Shown here one piece after another: positions 35,141-46,050 of a DNA stretch of 64,000 bases (position 1 is the first letter of the stretch; the number at the start of each line of letters is the position of its first letter). Where the stretch lies: assembly GCA_030144725.1 (NCBI GenBank), contig JASKMD010000019.1, positions 6,355,889 through 6,419,888 on the forward strand, given 5' to 3'. Below the pieces are notes generated by a model. The model had not been told where the DNA came from. It made no database searches and saw only the letters and a program-made list of their open reading frames with translations. Origin of the DNA: Haematococcus lacustris (Eukaryota > Chlorophyta > Chlorophyceae > Chlamydomonadales > Haematococcaceae). The translations under genes were made by a program, and so were the position numbers.

Positions 35141-35155
35141 GTCCTGAAGTCAGTT

Positions 35156-35945
35156 AGTAATGAACACTCTTTATGAACCGAAGAACTACGGTGCGCTTTT
35201 TGAAGGTCCACGCTGTGCGCAAATAGCACGGCAAGAAGGTTCCTTCACACCTGCTCTACCTGGCTGGTAGCAAATGTGAATTCACTGGCTTGGTTGTGAC
35301 ATTCCACATTTAACAGGGTGTTGCCTGTGGGTAGCTTCATGAAGCTACAGGCTTGGCTGTGACAAGGCGGTCAGCAGTGTCTTACCAATTTGGAGACCAA
35401 CAGATGACAACTAGTAGTACAAAGGACTATTACGCCCAATCCTATCCTTAGTAAACTGCAAGACGCTCAAGCAAGCCCTGGCTATCAACATAAGGCTATC
35501 AACAGAAGGTCTTCCTGTACTCCTCAGGCGTCTAATGTGACGACCTAGCCTAAACCATTACTCCGTGGACCATGAACCTCGGGCGTCTGCCTGCCTGCCA
35601 ACCACGAATGCTAAGCCACACTCACCTAATGCAGTTTTGTGGGCTGAGCAAAGCTGAGCTGTGCCATGCCAAGCCAATATGGTCTTGTGCATGCACTGCA
35701 TTTGTCCTACACTGACATGGACCCTATCCCTACTCATGACTGCAAGTGCTGTTAGCTTTAGCTCTGCTAAGCGGTTTACTCTAGCGTGCTTAGCCTGACT
35801 GTACAGCAAAGAATCCAAAGCTGAGCATCTCTACCATTGCCCTCACATGGCAGGCAGCCTGAGCAATAGCCTGGAGCCAGGAACATGTAGCTCGTGCAAC
35901 ACGTTTAGACACAGCCCCTGATCCCACTTCCCCCTAAGGCCGCCT
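35156..35945. other. intergenic, nothing recognised
   Basis: About 790 bp with no supported gene. It should include the 3' UTR of the minus-strand gene that ends at 35946. Confidence 0.6.
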
Positions 35946-38069
35946 TCACAACCCGTGGGTGTGCATGGCTCTAAAGGAAGGCTGCACCAGATCTTCATGG
36001 CCTGCCCGCAGCACCACTGCCTGCTGCCCCTTAGCCCTTCTCCCCGCCTGCAGCCTCACTATCACCTGGGCATCACCAGCACTTGAGAAAGAGGCCAGCG
36101 TGGCCAGCAGCTGGGGGTCCAGTCTGACTGCCTGGGCTGCTGTTGAAGATGGGGGCTGCACTCCTGGGTATTTGGTTGCTGCCCCAGCTGCTGCCGAACC
36201 CTGCTGCCACAAACAGGGCAGGCGGTGACAATCGAAGGGGATGGCAGGTGGTGGACAAGCCAGGCTGGGCAGGCTGCTCATGGCGCTCAACGGCTGGCGG
36301 GGTGAGGGCGGAGGGACAGGTAAGGTAGGCGAATGCAGCGAGAGGGTGCAGGTGGGCTGCAGCAAGGAGTGGGTTGGGGCCAGCAAAGGCGCAGGGCAGC
36401 TGGGTGCTGAGCAGCAGCCAGGGCCAGAGCTCCTTGAGCTTGATGACCCCGCAGGGCTGGGAGTGTTTGAGGAGGTTGCTGCTGCTGCCACTGCTATAGC
36501 AGCCGAGCCAGATGAAGCTAATGGTGGGGAGGAGAAACCAGCTGGCAGGGGAAGGGGGGACTGGGTTGTAGCTTGGCTGAGGCCAGATGCCTGACCATGT
36601 TTTTGGCCCATCTGGGCAGGCACTGCAGCTAGAGCCAGCCCCAGCGAGGTGTCTAAGAGCAGGGCACCATCAGAATTGAGCGGGTGGGCGGTGTGGGCAA
36701 GGGGGGTGACGTTGGGCGCTGAGGGAAGGAGTTCTGAGCTGAAGCAAGGTGGTGGCACATCCAGCACCACAGTGCTTGAGAATGACTGGTTGGGGGACCC
36801 AGGAGCTGGAACTGGCAGGCAGGTGTGACCTGCCATTTCTCTCACGACTGGTTGAGTGCTGTTGCTCAGGGGAAGCCTGTGCTGTTGGCCCAGGGGCTGG
36901 CTAACCTTTGCAAGGATGCTCTGCAGAAGAAGATCATTGCTAGTGGACAGGCGTTGCATGTCCAGCTGCATAGCTTGCATGCTGTATTGCATGTCAGCCA
37001 CATCCCGGCTGCTCATCCTGCACATGCACAACAGTGACTTTAATAATGGGCGAACGAGCAGTAGGCTCAGACTCTCTCCTCCAAAGCCAGTACAGCCACA
37101 GCATGTCGCACCTTGGAGACCCCTGCAGCCATGACTGCAGCTTGGTGGTCGTGAAGGGCAAGGGTACAGAACCAGCCTCCAGCCACGGCCAGCACTGCTC
37201 CATGCCTGGCTGGGCGTCCATGCCCTTGCTGGCTACTCCAGGCCTGTTTCCACCCCCACATTCGGGGTGGCTCAGGCGGCGCCTGGAGCTGCCGGAGCAC
37301 AGCTGCTCTGCTCTAGAACGCAGGGGACCTGGTAAGGGCGGTTTGCAGCCTTCTGACAACTTCCCATGTAACCCAGGCCCCTGCCTCCCTGCTGCCGGTG
37401 GCCGGGGACATGTCTGCCAGGCCACATCAGCGGCGCAGCTGGCACTTGGGCCCCTTACAGAGGCCAGTACAGGATCTGAGGCCATGCCATCCGCCATTGG
37501 CAAAGAGTTTGACCTTATCAGGCCTTGTCGAGGACCGGCATTGGGTTCAAGCGAGGCTGGCCCAGCGACGCGGACTCTGCGACCAAAGCCTCTGTGCTGG
37601 CTGCTCCAAGAGTCGTTGCACATACTGCCATCCTCGCTGCCATGAGCAGGCCTGGCTGCCCCTCCTTTCTGCATGTTGGAGTGCTGAGAGCCGGAGCTGA
37701 CGCAGCGTTGTGGCAGACGTAAACGTTTGCTGCTTGGGTTCAGTGCACAGGAACCAGTGTCAACCACCCAATCCACAGCTTGCTTGCTCAACTCCTGGTG
37801 GATAGTGTCCTGCAGGCAAGCAAAGGATGAGACGCCATGGAACGCATCAGAGATCATTGGCAGCAGATCCTGAGTTGCAGTGATAAAGATTTGCCCAGGC
37901 TGCACTGACCATACTCTCAGCATGAAAACTTGGTGCGCTACATGTTGGCGAGTGGTGCTTCGCGTTGTAGCTGCGCTTGGTCCGCGCCGGGGCCAGGTCT
38001 CCTTGTGCAATGATGTCTTGCCCCTCCACGCTGTCTAGAAACTCGGCTGCGTGGAGGATGTCGAGCAAC
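35946..38069 (-). CDS. unrecognised Ser/Pro/Ala-rich protein, at least 3 exons (5' end missing)
   Basis: Exons 38069-37910, 37869-37112 and 37017-35946 join in phase, giving about 660 residues after an upstream exon that I did not find. The acceptor at 38070 leaves phase 2, so something precedes. The start is folded-looking (LLDILHAAEFLDSVEGQDII; then SFACLQDTIHQELSKQAVDW). The middle is low complexity. A likely coiled coil follows the last splice (DMQYSMQAMQLDMQRLSTS). The rest is Ser/Pro/Ala-rich with a final helix (QAVRLDPQLLATLASF). The layout resembles a regulatory or transcription-associated protein, but I recognise no domain and assign no function. The splices at 37909/37870 and 37111/37018 keep the frame, which is the main support. 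Confidence 0.6.
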
Positions 38070-40161
38070 CTATGGCACACGGCACCGTGAGGAACACAGC
38101 TCTACCGCGGACTTTTGAGGGGAGTCAGCAGGGTGTGTTAGTCTCACGGGTTATCCTTAGCAAGGAGAGCAGTGGAAGCGAAGTGATGATTGGCCTGCGG
38201 TCGAGCAAATCCAAATGAGGCGGTACATGTCCATCTCTTGCCTTGGAGGCAGCGTGTCAAAATGCATGCGGCTCACTGCAAAGCTGGTGCGGAAAGGTCC
38301 CATTCCCGATCTCCGCGTGGCGGGACACCCGTAACCGCCCCGATGTTTGACTGCGACTGATGTGCTGCGGGCAAAGACGAGCGAAGCAGGGGGTGACGAC
38401 GTGCTGTACTTCGGCTCAGGCGAGGCAGCAGCGTAGCAGCCCGGGAGAGCACCGGCTTCCTTAGTGCTGAGCTACTGACCTGACTCGAGCCTATTGAGAT
38501 GATGGGTTCCGTACCATACACTGAAGTCCTGATGTGGTGCACGCCGGGCGACGGTTCGGGAAATGTATAGCTGGCTGGCTGGTCTCACGCACGTGTGTAG
38601 CAGTGCTACTTGCAGGTATATTACTCGGCCCTTCTCTGCTCTTTCCGGTGATACAAAAAAAGGCCATGCACACGACTGATTTTAAGAGGCCACGACAACC
38701 ATCGGCGCAGCTTTGCAATGTAGAGGTACAGCCCAATATGCAGGTGTAGGGTGTACAGAATTGGGCTGTGCATCAGGTTTAACTGGCAGTGCAACGTCTT
38801 GTCTTCAGACGCATATGAAGTGTCTGAAGACGCATGCTAGAGAAGCGGCGGCAGCTATGATACCTTCTGACAGTGCTGTAAAGCTACATGCTCGGGCTAA
38901 GTCTCCAGTTACCGGAGGCTGTGGGTGACCAGCAACGCTTCTTCTTACCTCCGTGGTGAGCAGCCCACACCTACAACTAGGGAGCGTCCGGATGCGTGTG
39001 ACGTTACATTGTTATGTTATGTGTACATCTTGCCCTTGCCCCCTCCAGCCCTATTTCACCCTCTCACATCCACCCCCTCCCAGTCCTTGTCGTGAGCCCC
39101 AGCCCCAACCCCAGCTCCAGCCCAGCCCCACATCAATCCCAACAAAATGTATGTCCAACCAGGCTTGTGAAAATTGCACAGTGCAACCATCAAATTGCAT
39201 TGCTTGGTCTTGCCCAACCCTGCCATGCACCATGTGCCTACCACCACCACCTCCCAATCTCTACCCCCCCTCCCAGCCCCACCATCCCAGCCCAGGCCCC
39301 ACCATTCCAGCCCAGCTCCTCCCACCCCTCCCACCCCAGCCCCTCCCAGCCCAACCCCGCCCAGCCCAGCCCGGTCCTGCATGGTGGGTGGGAACAAGCA
39401 GCTGGTGCTCGACATCGGCACCACCGCCTGGCTCGGTTAGTTGAGAGCAGTCTGTAGCAGGCATCCTCGAGGAGTTGATCACAGTGCATCCACACAAGTT
39501 GCGGCCTTCAATATGATACAGCTGCGGAGCTACATCAACTCTTACAAGATCCCAGACAAGCGAGGTATGAAGTAGTACATTGAGCAGCTTACTAAAACAA
39601 CCTCCTCCTCAGGTCCAATGCTTCGATCAGGGGATGTTGCCCAAGGCTCATGTATGGACGTGGCAGGGGCCGCGTGCCAATCACCTGATGAGCGTGACTC
39701 TGCTGCGCCCAAGATGTTACCAGTGTTCATCTTCTTGCTTCTGAACTGATGTGGCTGTAATCATTGTAGCAAGGACCGGTGGTAAGGACTGCCCGGCGGC
39801 AGCGGCATGAGAGGCGGCGATTGCGGCGGCGGATTGCTGCCCAGCAGCGTGATTTATGACGGAAGCTGGCCCATCTTATAGCATCGCACCCTTGGCTACA
39901 ACCCGCAATGCGGGTCCCGCATGTCGATTGGAGAAAGCTAAGCATTGGCACAGAGGGGTGGACTACTTGGAGGTAACTTGGGGTGCGATTTTCAACACAT
40001 GTTTGCATTACGCCCTTTCTCCCTCGCCATTTGCCTTACATCTGCGCCACGCAGCGATATGTGCAAGACCAGGCCCTTAGAATATGATAAACCAGCTAAC
40101 TAACAACCAGCGCACAATTCTCGATGTAAAAGCCGTGCTGCTCTGTTTCAGCGTCTGACAC
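38070..40161. other. intergenic, no supported gene
   Basis: Includes a pyrimidine-rich low-complexity stretch at 39020-39400 (CCCCAGCCC-type) with chance open frames in several frames. Missing 5' exons of the 35946-38069 gene probably lie at 38100-38740. A short plus-strand stretch near 39500-39565 reads like protein (QLRSYINSYKIPDK) but I could not extend it. Confidence 0.45.
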
Positions 40162-41499
40162 ATGCAAGGCTACAGGTTGCACAGTGCGGAAGTCGATGGC
40201 CAGCGCATCCAGTGCTGGAAGCGCGACCTGGAACTTGTAGACGAGCACCCTCAGGTGGCAATGCTGCCTGTCCCCTAAACAGCTTCACGGATGTCAAACG
40301 GCCTGATACCCCGCGCATTGTGACATGCAGTACTTCGACTTCGATGCACACAATAGCATTGCGGCAAGCACTGGGGAGCTTCTCTGGGACGCCTCAACAG
40401 CTGTTATCCAGCTCCTGCAGCATTGTCCCGATGTTCGCTCCCTGCTCATAGGCAAACGCGTTCTTGAGCTGGGATCAGGCATTGGCTTGGCAGGCCTCTG
40501 CTCTGCGGCAGCTGGGGCACATATGCTCTTGACAGACCTTCCCTCGAATGTCTGTGGTACGGGTATCCTACATCAAAACATGATGTACAACCTGCCAGCA
40601 GCTGACCGAAGGTGCTGCCATTGTTCCACAAGCCTTAAGCAAAATGACCATCAGGCTGCTGAAGCAGACAAGCTGACGCTACCTGGAGATCTTGCAGCTG
40701 CTCTCCAAGAGGCTGTCAAAAGCTCTTGCGCCGCCAGCTTGTGCACGAGGGCCCCTGCATGCGCTAACCAGACTGCGCAACGTGACACACACCCTAGCCC
40801 TACAGCAGCAGCAGATTCATCCTCTCCAACAGCCAGGATCAGCAGTATTGCTTGGCCCTGTGGGGTACGGCTGGGGCAGGGCAGTGTGGCTTTGGCGTCC
40901 TTTGACTTCTGCCAGCCCTTGACGTCGCAGCCCGTTCATTTGCTGCAGGTACGTAACGTTACCTAGTATGTGAGACTAATGAGGCACCGTGTACTCGTTC
41001 TTGCCTCACATGGGTGTCAAACAGCAATGTGCATGCCATGTGCTCCCATTGTGTGCAGGGCCAGGGAACCTGTTGCTGTCAACGTTCATGGCACCCTAGC
41101 AGCGCCGACGTGGTGTTAGCCATCGACATTGTCTGGCTGCAAGAGCTTGTGGAGCCCCTAGCAAGAACTATTGCCGCCATTCTTCGACAAACGTCTGGTG
41201 TGTTAGCACCAGTGGAAGGACGCGACCGGGATCAAGGCCAAGATCTGGGGGCGTCTTCAACTGTGGATGCAGGCGCACCAGCCTTGCCACCTCCGGGTTT
41301 TCAAGTCCGGAGCAAAGGGAAGGTGGCACTGCTGGCTTTTGGCGAGCGAGCAACAGCTAACTCAAAGTTGTTCCTCCACACATCAGAGGTGGAGCAGGTG
41401 TTTGCCCAACAAGGCTGTGCAATGCAGTTATTGCACCGCGTTGTGGTGGCGAGGAATGATGAGGTGATGCCTGTTGTAGTACTTAAGGTAACGCTGTAG
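40162..41499 (+). CDS. METTL21-type (Methyltransf_16) protein-lysine methyltransferase, 3 exons
   Basis: Exons 40162-40254, 40331-40948 and 41059-41499 join in phase 0 and give about 383 residues. Seven-beta-strand SAM methyltransferase features: GELLWDAS before the fold; SAM motif I VLELGSGIGLAGL; acidic loop LLTDLPS; then an Ala/Gln/Ser-rich insertion of about 100 residues that is unusual for the family; then ADVVLAIDIVW, the motif IV position (family DxxY/DVVY); and strand GKVALLAFGERA. METTL21-type enzymes methylate lysines of chaperones and translation factors. The substrate here is unknown. A good donor (CTTAAG|GTAACG) lies seven codons before the stop, so one more exon is possible. Confidence 0.85.
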
Positions 41500-41929
41500 T
41501 GATTGTGCATAAGCAAAACCCCGCTCATGTGTATCGGTAAGCCTTAATGCACTGATGACGTTTCTGTTAGTCTGTATAATTTAGGATGTCCCAACATGGG
41601 GTTGGTAATCTCCATGCAGATACTCACTCAATACTGCACCGTTTTCAAAAGCGTTTGTCACATTGGCAGCTGCAAATTAACGTGCGTTTCCTGGAAACTC
41701 TTGCGAGTGTGGCCATGCCGGCGCAACTAATCGCGGTCACACCTTAGCTGCTCACAACCGACTTCTAGTGGTACCGTACTGATACGCCCTGTTTGTGATT
41801 TCACCAAAGCAAATCGTCACCAACTTGAAGCACCATTTGTTTGAGATGCGGCTGTCACCAAATTTGTAGCAGCACCCTCAAGTTCACCATAACTCTATGG
41901 TACATGGCTAGGGTTGGCCAGAACCGTAG
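41500..41929. other. intergenic, nothing recognised
   Basis: 430 bp after the methyltransferase stop, with no gene or repeat that I can support. Confidence 0.6.
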
Positions 41930-42240
41930 CGGCATATATACGTAGGTACGTACATACAGTATATACGTAGCGTACCCCGACCACTGTGTATCCGTAGGCA
42001 GCCGTAGGTACGTCGGTTGACCGTACAATACCGTAGGTTTGACCGTAGTTTTCACGCTTGAACCGTACACGCGACGGCAAAATCGCGAGATTGCAAAGGA
42101 CGCAGGACGCACAAGTCACCGTTACTGCCGGTGTGGCCGTAACCGCGGGTCATATATAAGTCGCTGCGATACCCGATGGCATTCATTGCGTTGGATGATG
42201 CATACGAGAGATGTGGCGACCGTAGAACTGCTAGCCGAGC
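41930..42240 (+). repeat. dispersed repeat, copy A
   Basis: Shares ordered blocks with 49865-50010: TATACGTAGCGTACCCC, then CGCGGGTCA, then AAGTCGCTGCGATA, then GATGATGCATACGAG with ATGTGGCGAC after it. The left part is rich in GTAC/TATA palindromes. A weaker relative lies at 51078-51110. It stops about 100 bp before the CCCCG array. Confidence 0.7.
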
Positions 42241-42344
42241 TCACAGCCATGAAGCGGAAGGGCAGCGCCAGCTTCTGGAATAGGATTGAGCCTGTGCTGC
42301 GCCAGTCGCATCCGAGGGCCTAGCCAGCCCAGATGCATACAAGC

Positions 42345-43800
42345 CCGCCCCGCCCCGCCCCGCCCCGCCCCGCCCCGCCCCGCCCCGCCCCGCCCCGCCC
42401 CGCCCCGCCCCGCCCCGCCCCGCCCCGCCCCGCCCCGCCCCGCCCCGCCCCGCCCCGCCCCGCCCCGCCCCGCCCCGCCCCGCCCCGCCCCGCCCCGCCC
42501 CGCCCCGCCCCGCCCCGCCCCGCCCCGCCCCGCCCCGCCCCGCCCCGCCCCGCCCCGCCCCGCCCCGCCCCGCCCCGCCCCGCCCCGCCCCGCCCCGCCC
42601 CGCCCCGCCCCGCCCCGCCCCGCCCCGCCCCGCCCCGCCCCGCCCCGCCCCGCCCCGCCCCGCCCCGCCCCGCCCCGCCCCGCCCCGCCCCGCCCCGCCC
42701 CGCCCCGCCCCGCCCCGCCCCGCCCCGCCCCGCCCCGCCCCGCCCCGCCCCGCCCCGCCCCGCCCCGCCCCGCCCCGCCCCGCCCCGCCCCGCCCCGCCC
42801 CGCCCCGCCCCGCCCCGCCCCGCCCCGCCCCGCCCCGCCCCGCCCCGCCCCGCCCCGCCCCGCCCCGCCCCGCCCCGCCCCGCCCCGCCCCGCCCCGCCC
42901 CGCCCCGCCCCGCCCCGCCCCGCCCCGCCCCGCCCCGCCCCGCCCCGCCCCGCCCCGCCCCGCCCCGCCCCGCCCCGCCCCGCCCCGCCCCGCCCCGCCC
43001 CGCCCCGCCCCGCCCCGCCCCGCCCCGCCCCGCCCCGCCCCGCCCCGCCCCGCCCCGCCCCGCCCGCCCCGCCCCGCCGCCCGCGCCGCGCCGCGCCGCG
43101 CCGCGCCGCGCCGCGCCGCGCCGCGCCGCGCCGCGCCGCCCCGCCCCGCCCCGCCCCGCCCCGCCCCGCCCCGCCCCGCCCCGCCCCGCCCCGCCCCGCC
43201 CCGCCCCGCCCCGCCCCGCCCCGCCCCGCCCCGCCCCGCCCCGCCCCGCCCCGCCCCGCCCCGCCCCGCCCCGCCCCGCCCCGCCCCGCCCCGCCCCGCC
43301 CCGCCCCGCCCCGCCCCGCCCCGCCCCGCCCCGCCCCGCCCCGCCCCGCCCCGCCCCGCCCCGCCCCGCCCCGCCCCGCCCCGCCCCGCCCCGCCCCGCC
43401 CCGCCCCGCCCCGCCCCGCCCCGCCCCGCCCCGCCCCGCCCCGCCCCGCCCCGCCCCGCCCCGCCCCGCCCCGCCCCGCCCCGCCCCGCCCCGCCCCGCC
43501 CCGCCCCGCCCCGCCCCGCCCCGCCCCGCCCCGCCCCGCCCCGCCCCGCCCCGCCCCGCCCCGCCCCGCCCCGCCCCGCCCCGCCCCGCCCCGCCCCGCC
43601 CCGCCCCGCCCCGCCCCGCCCCGCCCCGCCCCGCCCCGCCCCGCCCCGCCCCGCCCCGCCCCGCCCCGCCCCGCCCCGCCCCGCCCCGCCCCGCCCCGCC
43701 CCGCCCCGCCCCGCCCCGCCCCGCCCCGCCCCGCCCCGCCCCGCCCCGCCCCGCCCCGCCCCGCCCCGCCCCGCCCCGCCCCGCCCCGCCCCGCCCCGCC
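42345..43800 (+). repeat. CCCCG pentamer array (about 1.45 kb)
   Basis: About 290 copies of CCCCG, almost perfect. A single variant block at about 43063-43140 changes to GCCGC/CCGCG units and then returns to CCCCG. The minus strand is GGGGC, with runs of four G every five bases, so strong G-quadruplex potential is expected. Confidence 0.97.
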
Positions 43801-43854
43801 TGTTGCGTGATGAGTGGCGGTGATTGAGTTCTCCGTGACAGACTGGGCGTTGTC

Positions 43855-43985
43855 AGGAAGTCTGCCCGGGAATCGAACCCGGCCTCAGATCACCTCACCA
43901 CATCACACTTCTCACAGGGGAGATCCAGATCTCTCAACCGGCATTAGCTTAGCCTTACACACACGCAAATTAGTGCACAACTATC
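43855..43985 (-). repeat. tRNA-like SINE head (Pol III A and B boxes)
   Basis: On the minus strand CCGGGTTCGATTCCCGG is a perfect T-arm and contains a perfect B box (GGTTCGATTCC, near 43870-43880). About 60 bp upstream GCTAATGCCGGTTGAGAG resembles an A box. No pairing acceptor stem is present, so it is tRNA-derived rather than a working tRNA. The GGGGC array begins about 55 bp downstream of it on that strand. Confidence 0.6.
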
Positions 43986-44530
43986 GATTTTGAGGGGGTG
44001 TTTTTTGTACACGGTTCGCCTCGAGATGAGACTATTGGCCCATGCCCACCAACATCGTGAAAAATCTCGTAGTAATCAGCGAAATTCGTGGATTAGTTAA
44101 ACAATATTTAGTTACCCTTTTTTAAAGCTACTCCTTATAGTGCAGTACTGCACCATATCTAATGCCGCAAGAATGCACCAAACCTCATCGTGAAAAACTG
44201 CACCATATACAGCCTAGTAGTTTTGTGGTGTAATAAAGTAGTTATGTTGGTAATTCATTGGTATTTTACTGGTATGGAGATTGTTGTTCCTTTAAATCAC
44301 ATTGGTTCTCATGGTGCAGTACTGCACCTGTCACTAGTGCACTACTACAATGCACCCAATTGTGCTACACTGCACCACACCGAGTGGTACAACACATCAC
44401 CTTAACGATTTCTCACCAACAATGCATATTTAGGAATTTTCGTTCAAACCCCAATCTTACAACCACGTCAAATGGCTATGTGCAAAATCTCAAGCCGCGA
44501 TTCTAAAAAATGCTGTTACTAATTTGCCTG
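43986..44530. repeat. AT-rich region with repeated GTGCAGTACTGCAC palindromes
   Basis: The 14-bp palindrome GTGCAGTACTGCAC occurs at about 44140 and 44314. Several looser GTGCA/TGCAC words are spread over 44120-44385. No gene was seen. Confidence 0.6.
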
Positions 44531-44539
44531 AGTGTACAT

Positions 44540-45321
44540 TAGGGCGCGACCGATCATATGACTTGCTGAGGAATTGGTCATATGACTGAATATGATGGCC
44601 TAAAGATGTGATATGATCGGGTCCGTAGCCAAGAGGACAATGTGGCAGCTTACCACACTAATCCACCTGGGAACCCCGAGTAGGAAGAGGGTTTGACGCC
44701 CTCGAAATCAGTATAGCTCTCAGTTGTACTTGGCCCGCCGCAACACTCCTCTACTCTCCGCGAAGTTAATCATTGAGGTTGAGACCACGGCAATGAGATT
44801 CTCTGTATCCTCTTGTAATCGATCTCTGTAGCCTTGGTCATGCTCAAAATGATATTGGCTACACGCCATGTCCGGGTTCAATGCTCCTATCTCAAAGTAG
44901 TCAAGCTCCTCAGCTGCAGCGGCCTGAGTGTAATGTACAAGCCTTGTAGCATGCGATGCTAAGGTTGCATGCTATTGCTTTGGCAAAAGGGGTCAGCAAA
45001 TTCAAAATGCTCGGTGGTTGGGTCCGACGGTTGGGTCGCCACGGTCGTCCATTTGCGCTGCTGAGACGCTCCCCAAGCAGCTACAGGTGTGCATGAGAAC
45101 CGTGTGGGGTCAGACCGCGCATCGCGCTAGCCACTTTTGCACACGGCCGAAAAGTGCAGCGGTCGAGAGCAAATAGGATTTTAGAAACATGGGAACAGGG
45201 GCCATAGCTTGCTGTTGATGCGCAATTGACTTTGGTTCGGTTTTGGCTTGATCATATTTCATCATATTCTCTGGCTTGATCATATTGGGTCATATCTTAA
45301 AGATTTTTTCGGGCGCGCCTT
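44540..45321. mobile_element. non-autonomous TIR transposon, 9-bp target duplication
   Basis: Direct repeats AGTGTACAT at 44531-44539 and 45322-45330 flank the element. Ends are inverted: AGGGCGCGACCGA at the left, AAGGCGCGCCCGA (minus strand) at the right, 11 of 13 matching. Near both ends are CATATGA/TCATAT words. A 9-bp duplication fits Mutator-like elements (8 bp would fit hAT). No transposase frame inside. Confidence 0.65.
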
Positions 45322-45358
45322 AGTGTACATGGTCGTGTAACATTCCCCCCCACCTGGC

Positions 45359-46050
45359 TCAGCTGTCCTCAGCTGACCACTGTGGTGTTGCCCCGCTCAG
45401 GCACATTGTGCCATCACTCGCGCCCACACTAGCGCTAGGTGTCTGAGTTCCAACCATGCCTCTACCATCAGGCCTGGGCCTCAGCTTCAACATCAACCTT
45501 AGCTTCAGCCTCGCCATCAGCCGCCTCCTCAGCCTCGGCACTCAGGTTGTGCTCTGTCAGGTACCTGGCCAACAGCTCTTGGCAGCCCACCAGCTGAGTG
45601 CTCAACTCCCATGTGTTATGCTCGTCACCGTGTCCTTGCCACTTGACCAGGAACTCAAGCCTTCTCTTCTTGCACTTGCCCTTCCGCTTGCCTTTGCTGG
45701 GCTCCAGCCTGTGGCCCACCACCTTCTCCACTGTGTATTGGGGCTCTCCATCTAGCCACTGCACAGGAGGTGGTCCAGCCAGCCCAGGCACTGCCCCTGA
45801 AACATCTGTGCGATAGGGCTTCACCAAGGACACATGAAACACGTTGTGGAGTCGAGACCACTCATCTGGCAGCCACAGCTTCACCGCTGCCTTGCCCACC
45901 ATGTACTGCACACTGAATGGGCCCACGTAACGAGGCTTTAGCTTACGGACTCCAGGCTGGTTAGCCTTACCCCTCATGTTCTGTGTGCTCAGCAGCACCA
46001 TGTCACCAGGCAGGTAAAGTACTTCACGCCGTTTGTTATCCTGATATGAC
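45359..46050 (-). pseudogene. Ty3/gypsy pol fragment: integrase C-terminus and chromodomain
   Basis: The minus strand reads LYLPGDMVLLST, KLKPRYVGPFSV, WSRLHNVFHVSLVKPY, then a chromodomain (YTVEKVVGHRLEP ... EFLVKWQGHGDEHNTWEL). It is a third gypsy lineage, different from elements 1 and 2. It is cut at 46050, where a TIR element begins. The left end falls near 45359, and its acidic Ala/Glu tail ends there. Confidence 0.9.

Noticed and set aside
36241..36594. Plus-strand frame opposite the 35946-38069 gene
   Set aside because: Shadow of the minus-strand coding exon. The minus strand has in-phase splices.
39014..39460. Overlapping Pro-rich open frames on both strands
   Set aside because: Pyrimidine-rich low complexity. 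No frame has a domain, splice sites or partner exon.
42286..43827. Two long plus-strand open frames of Pro-Ala-Pro-Pro-Arg repeats
   Set aside because: They are a translation of the CCCCG array. A five-base unit has no stop in any frame, so length means nothing.
43858..43950. Functional tRNA gene on the minus strand
   Set aside because: T-arm is perfect but no 5' acceptor strand pairs with the 3' side, and no anticodon arm folds.
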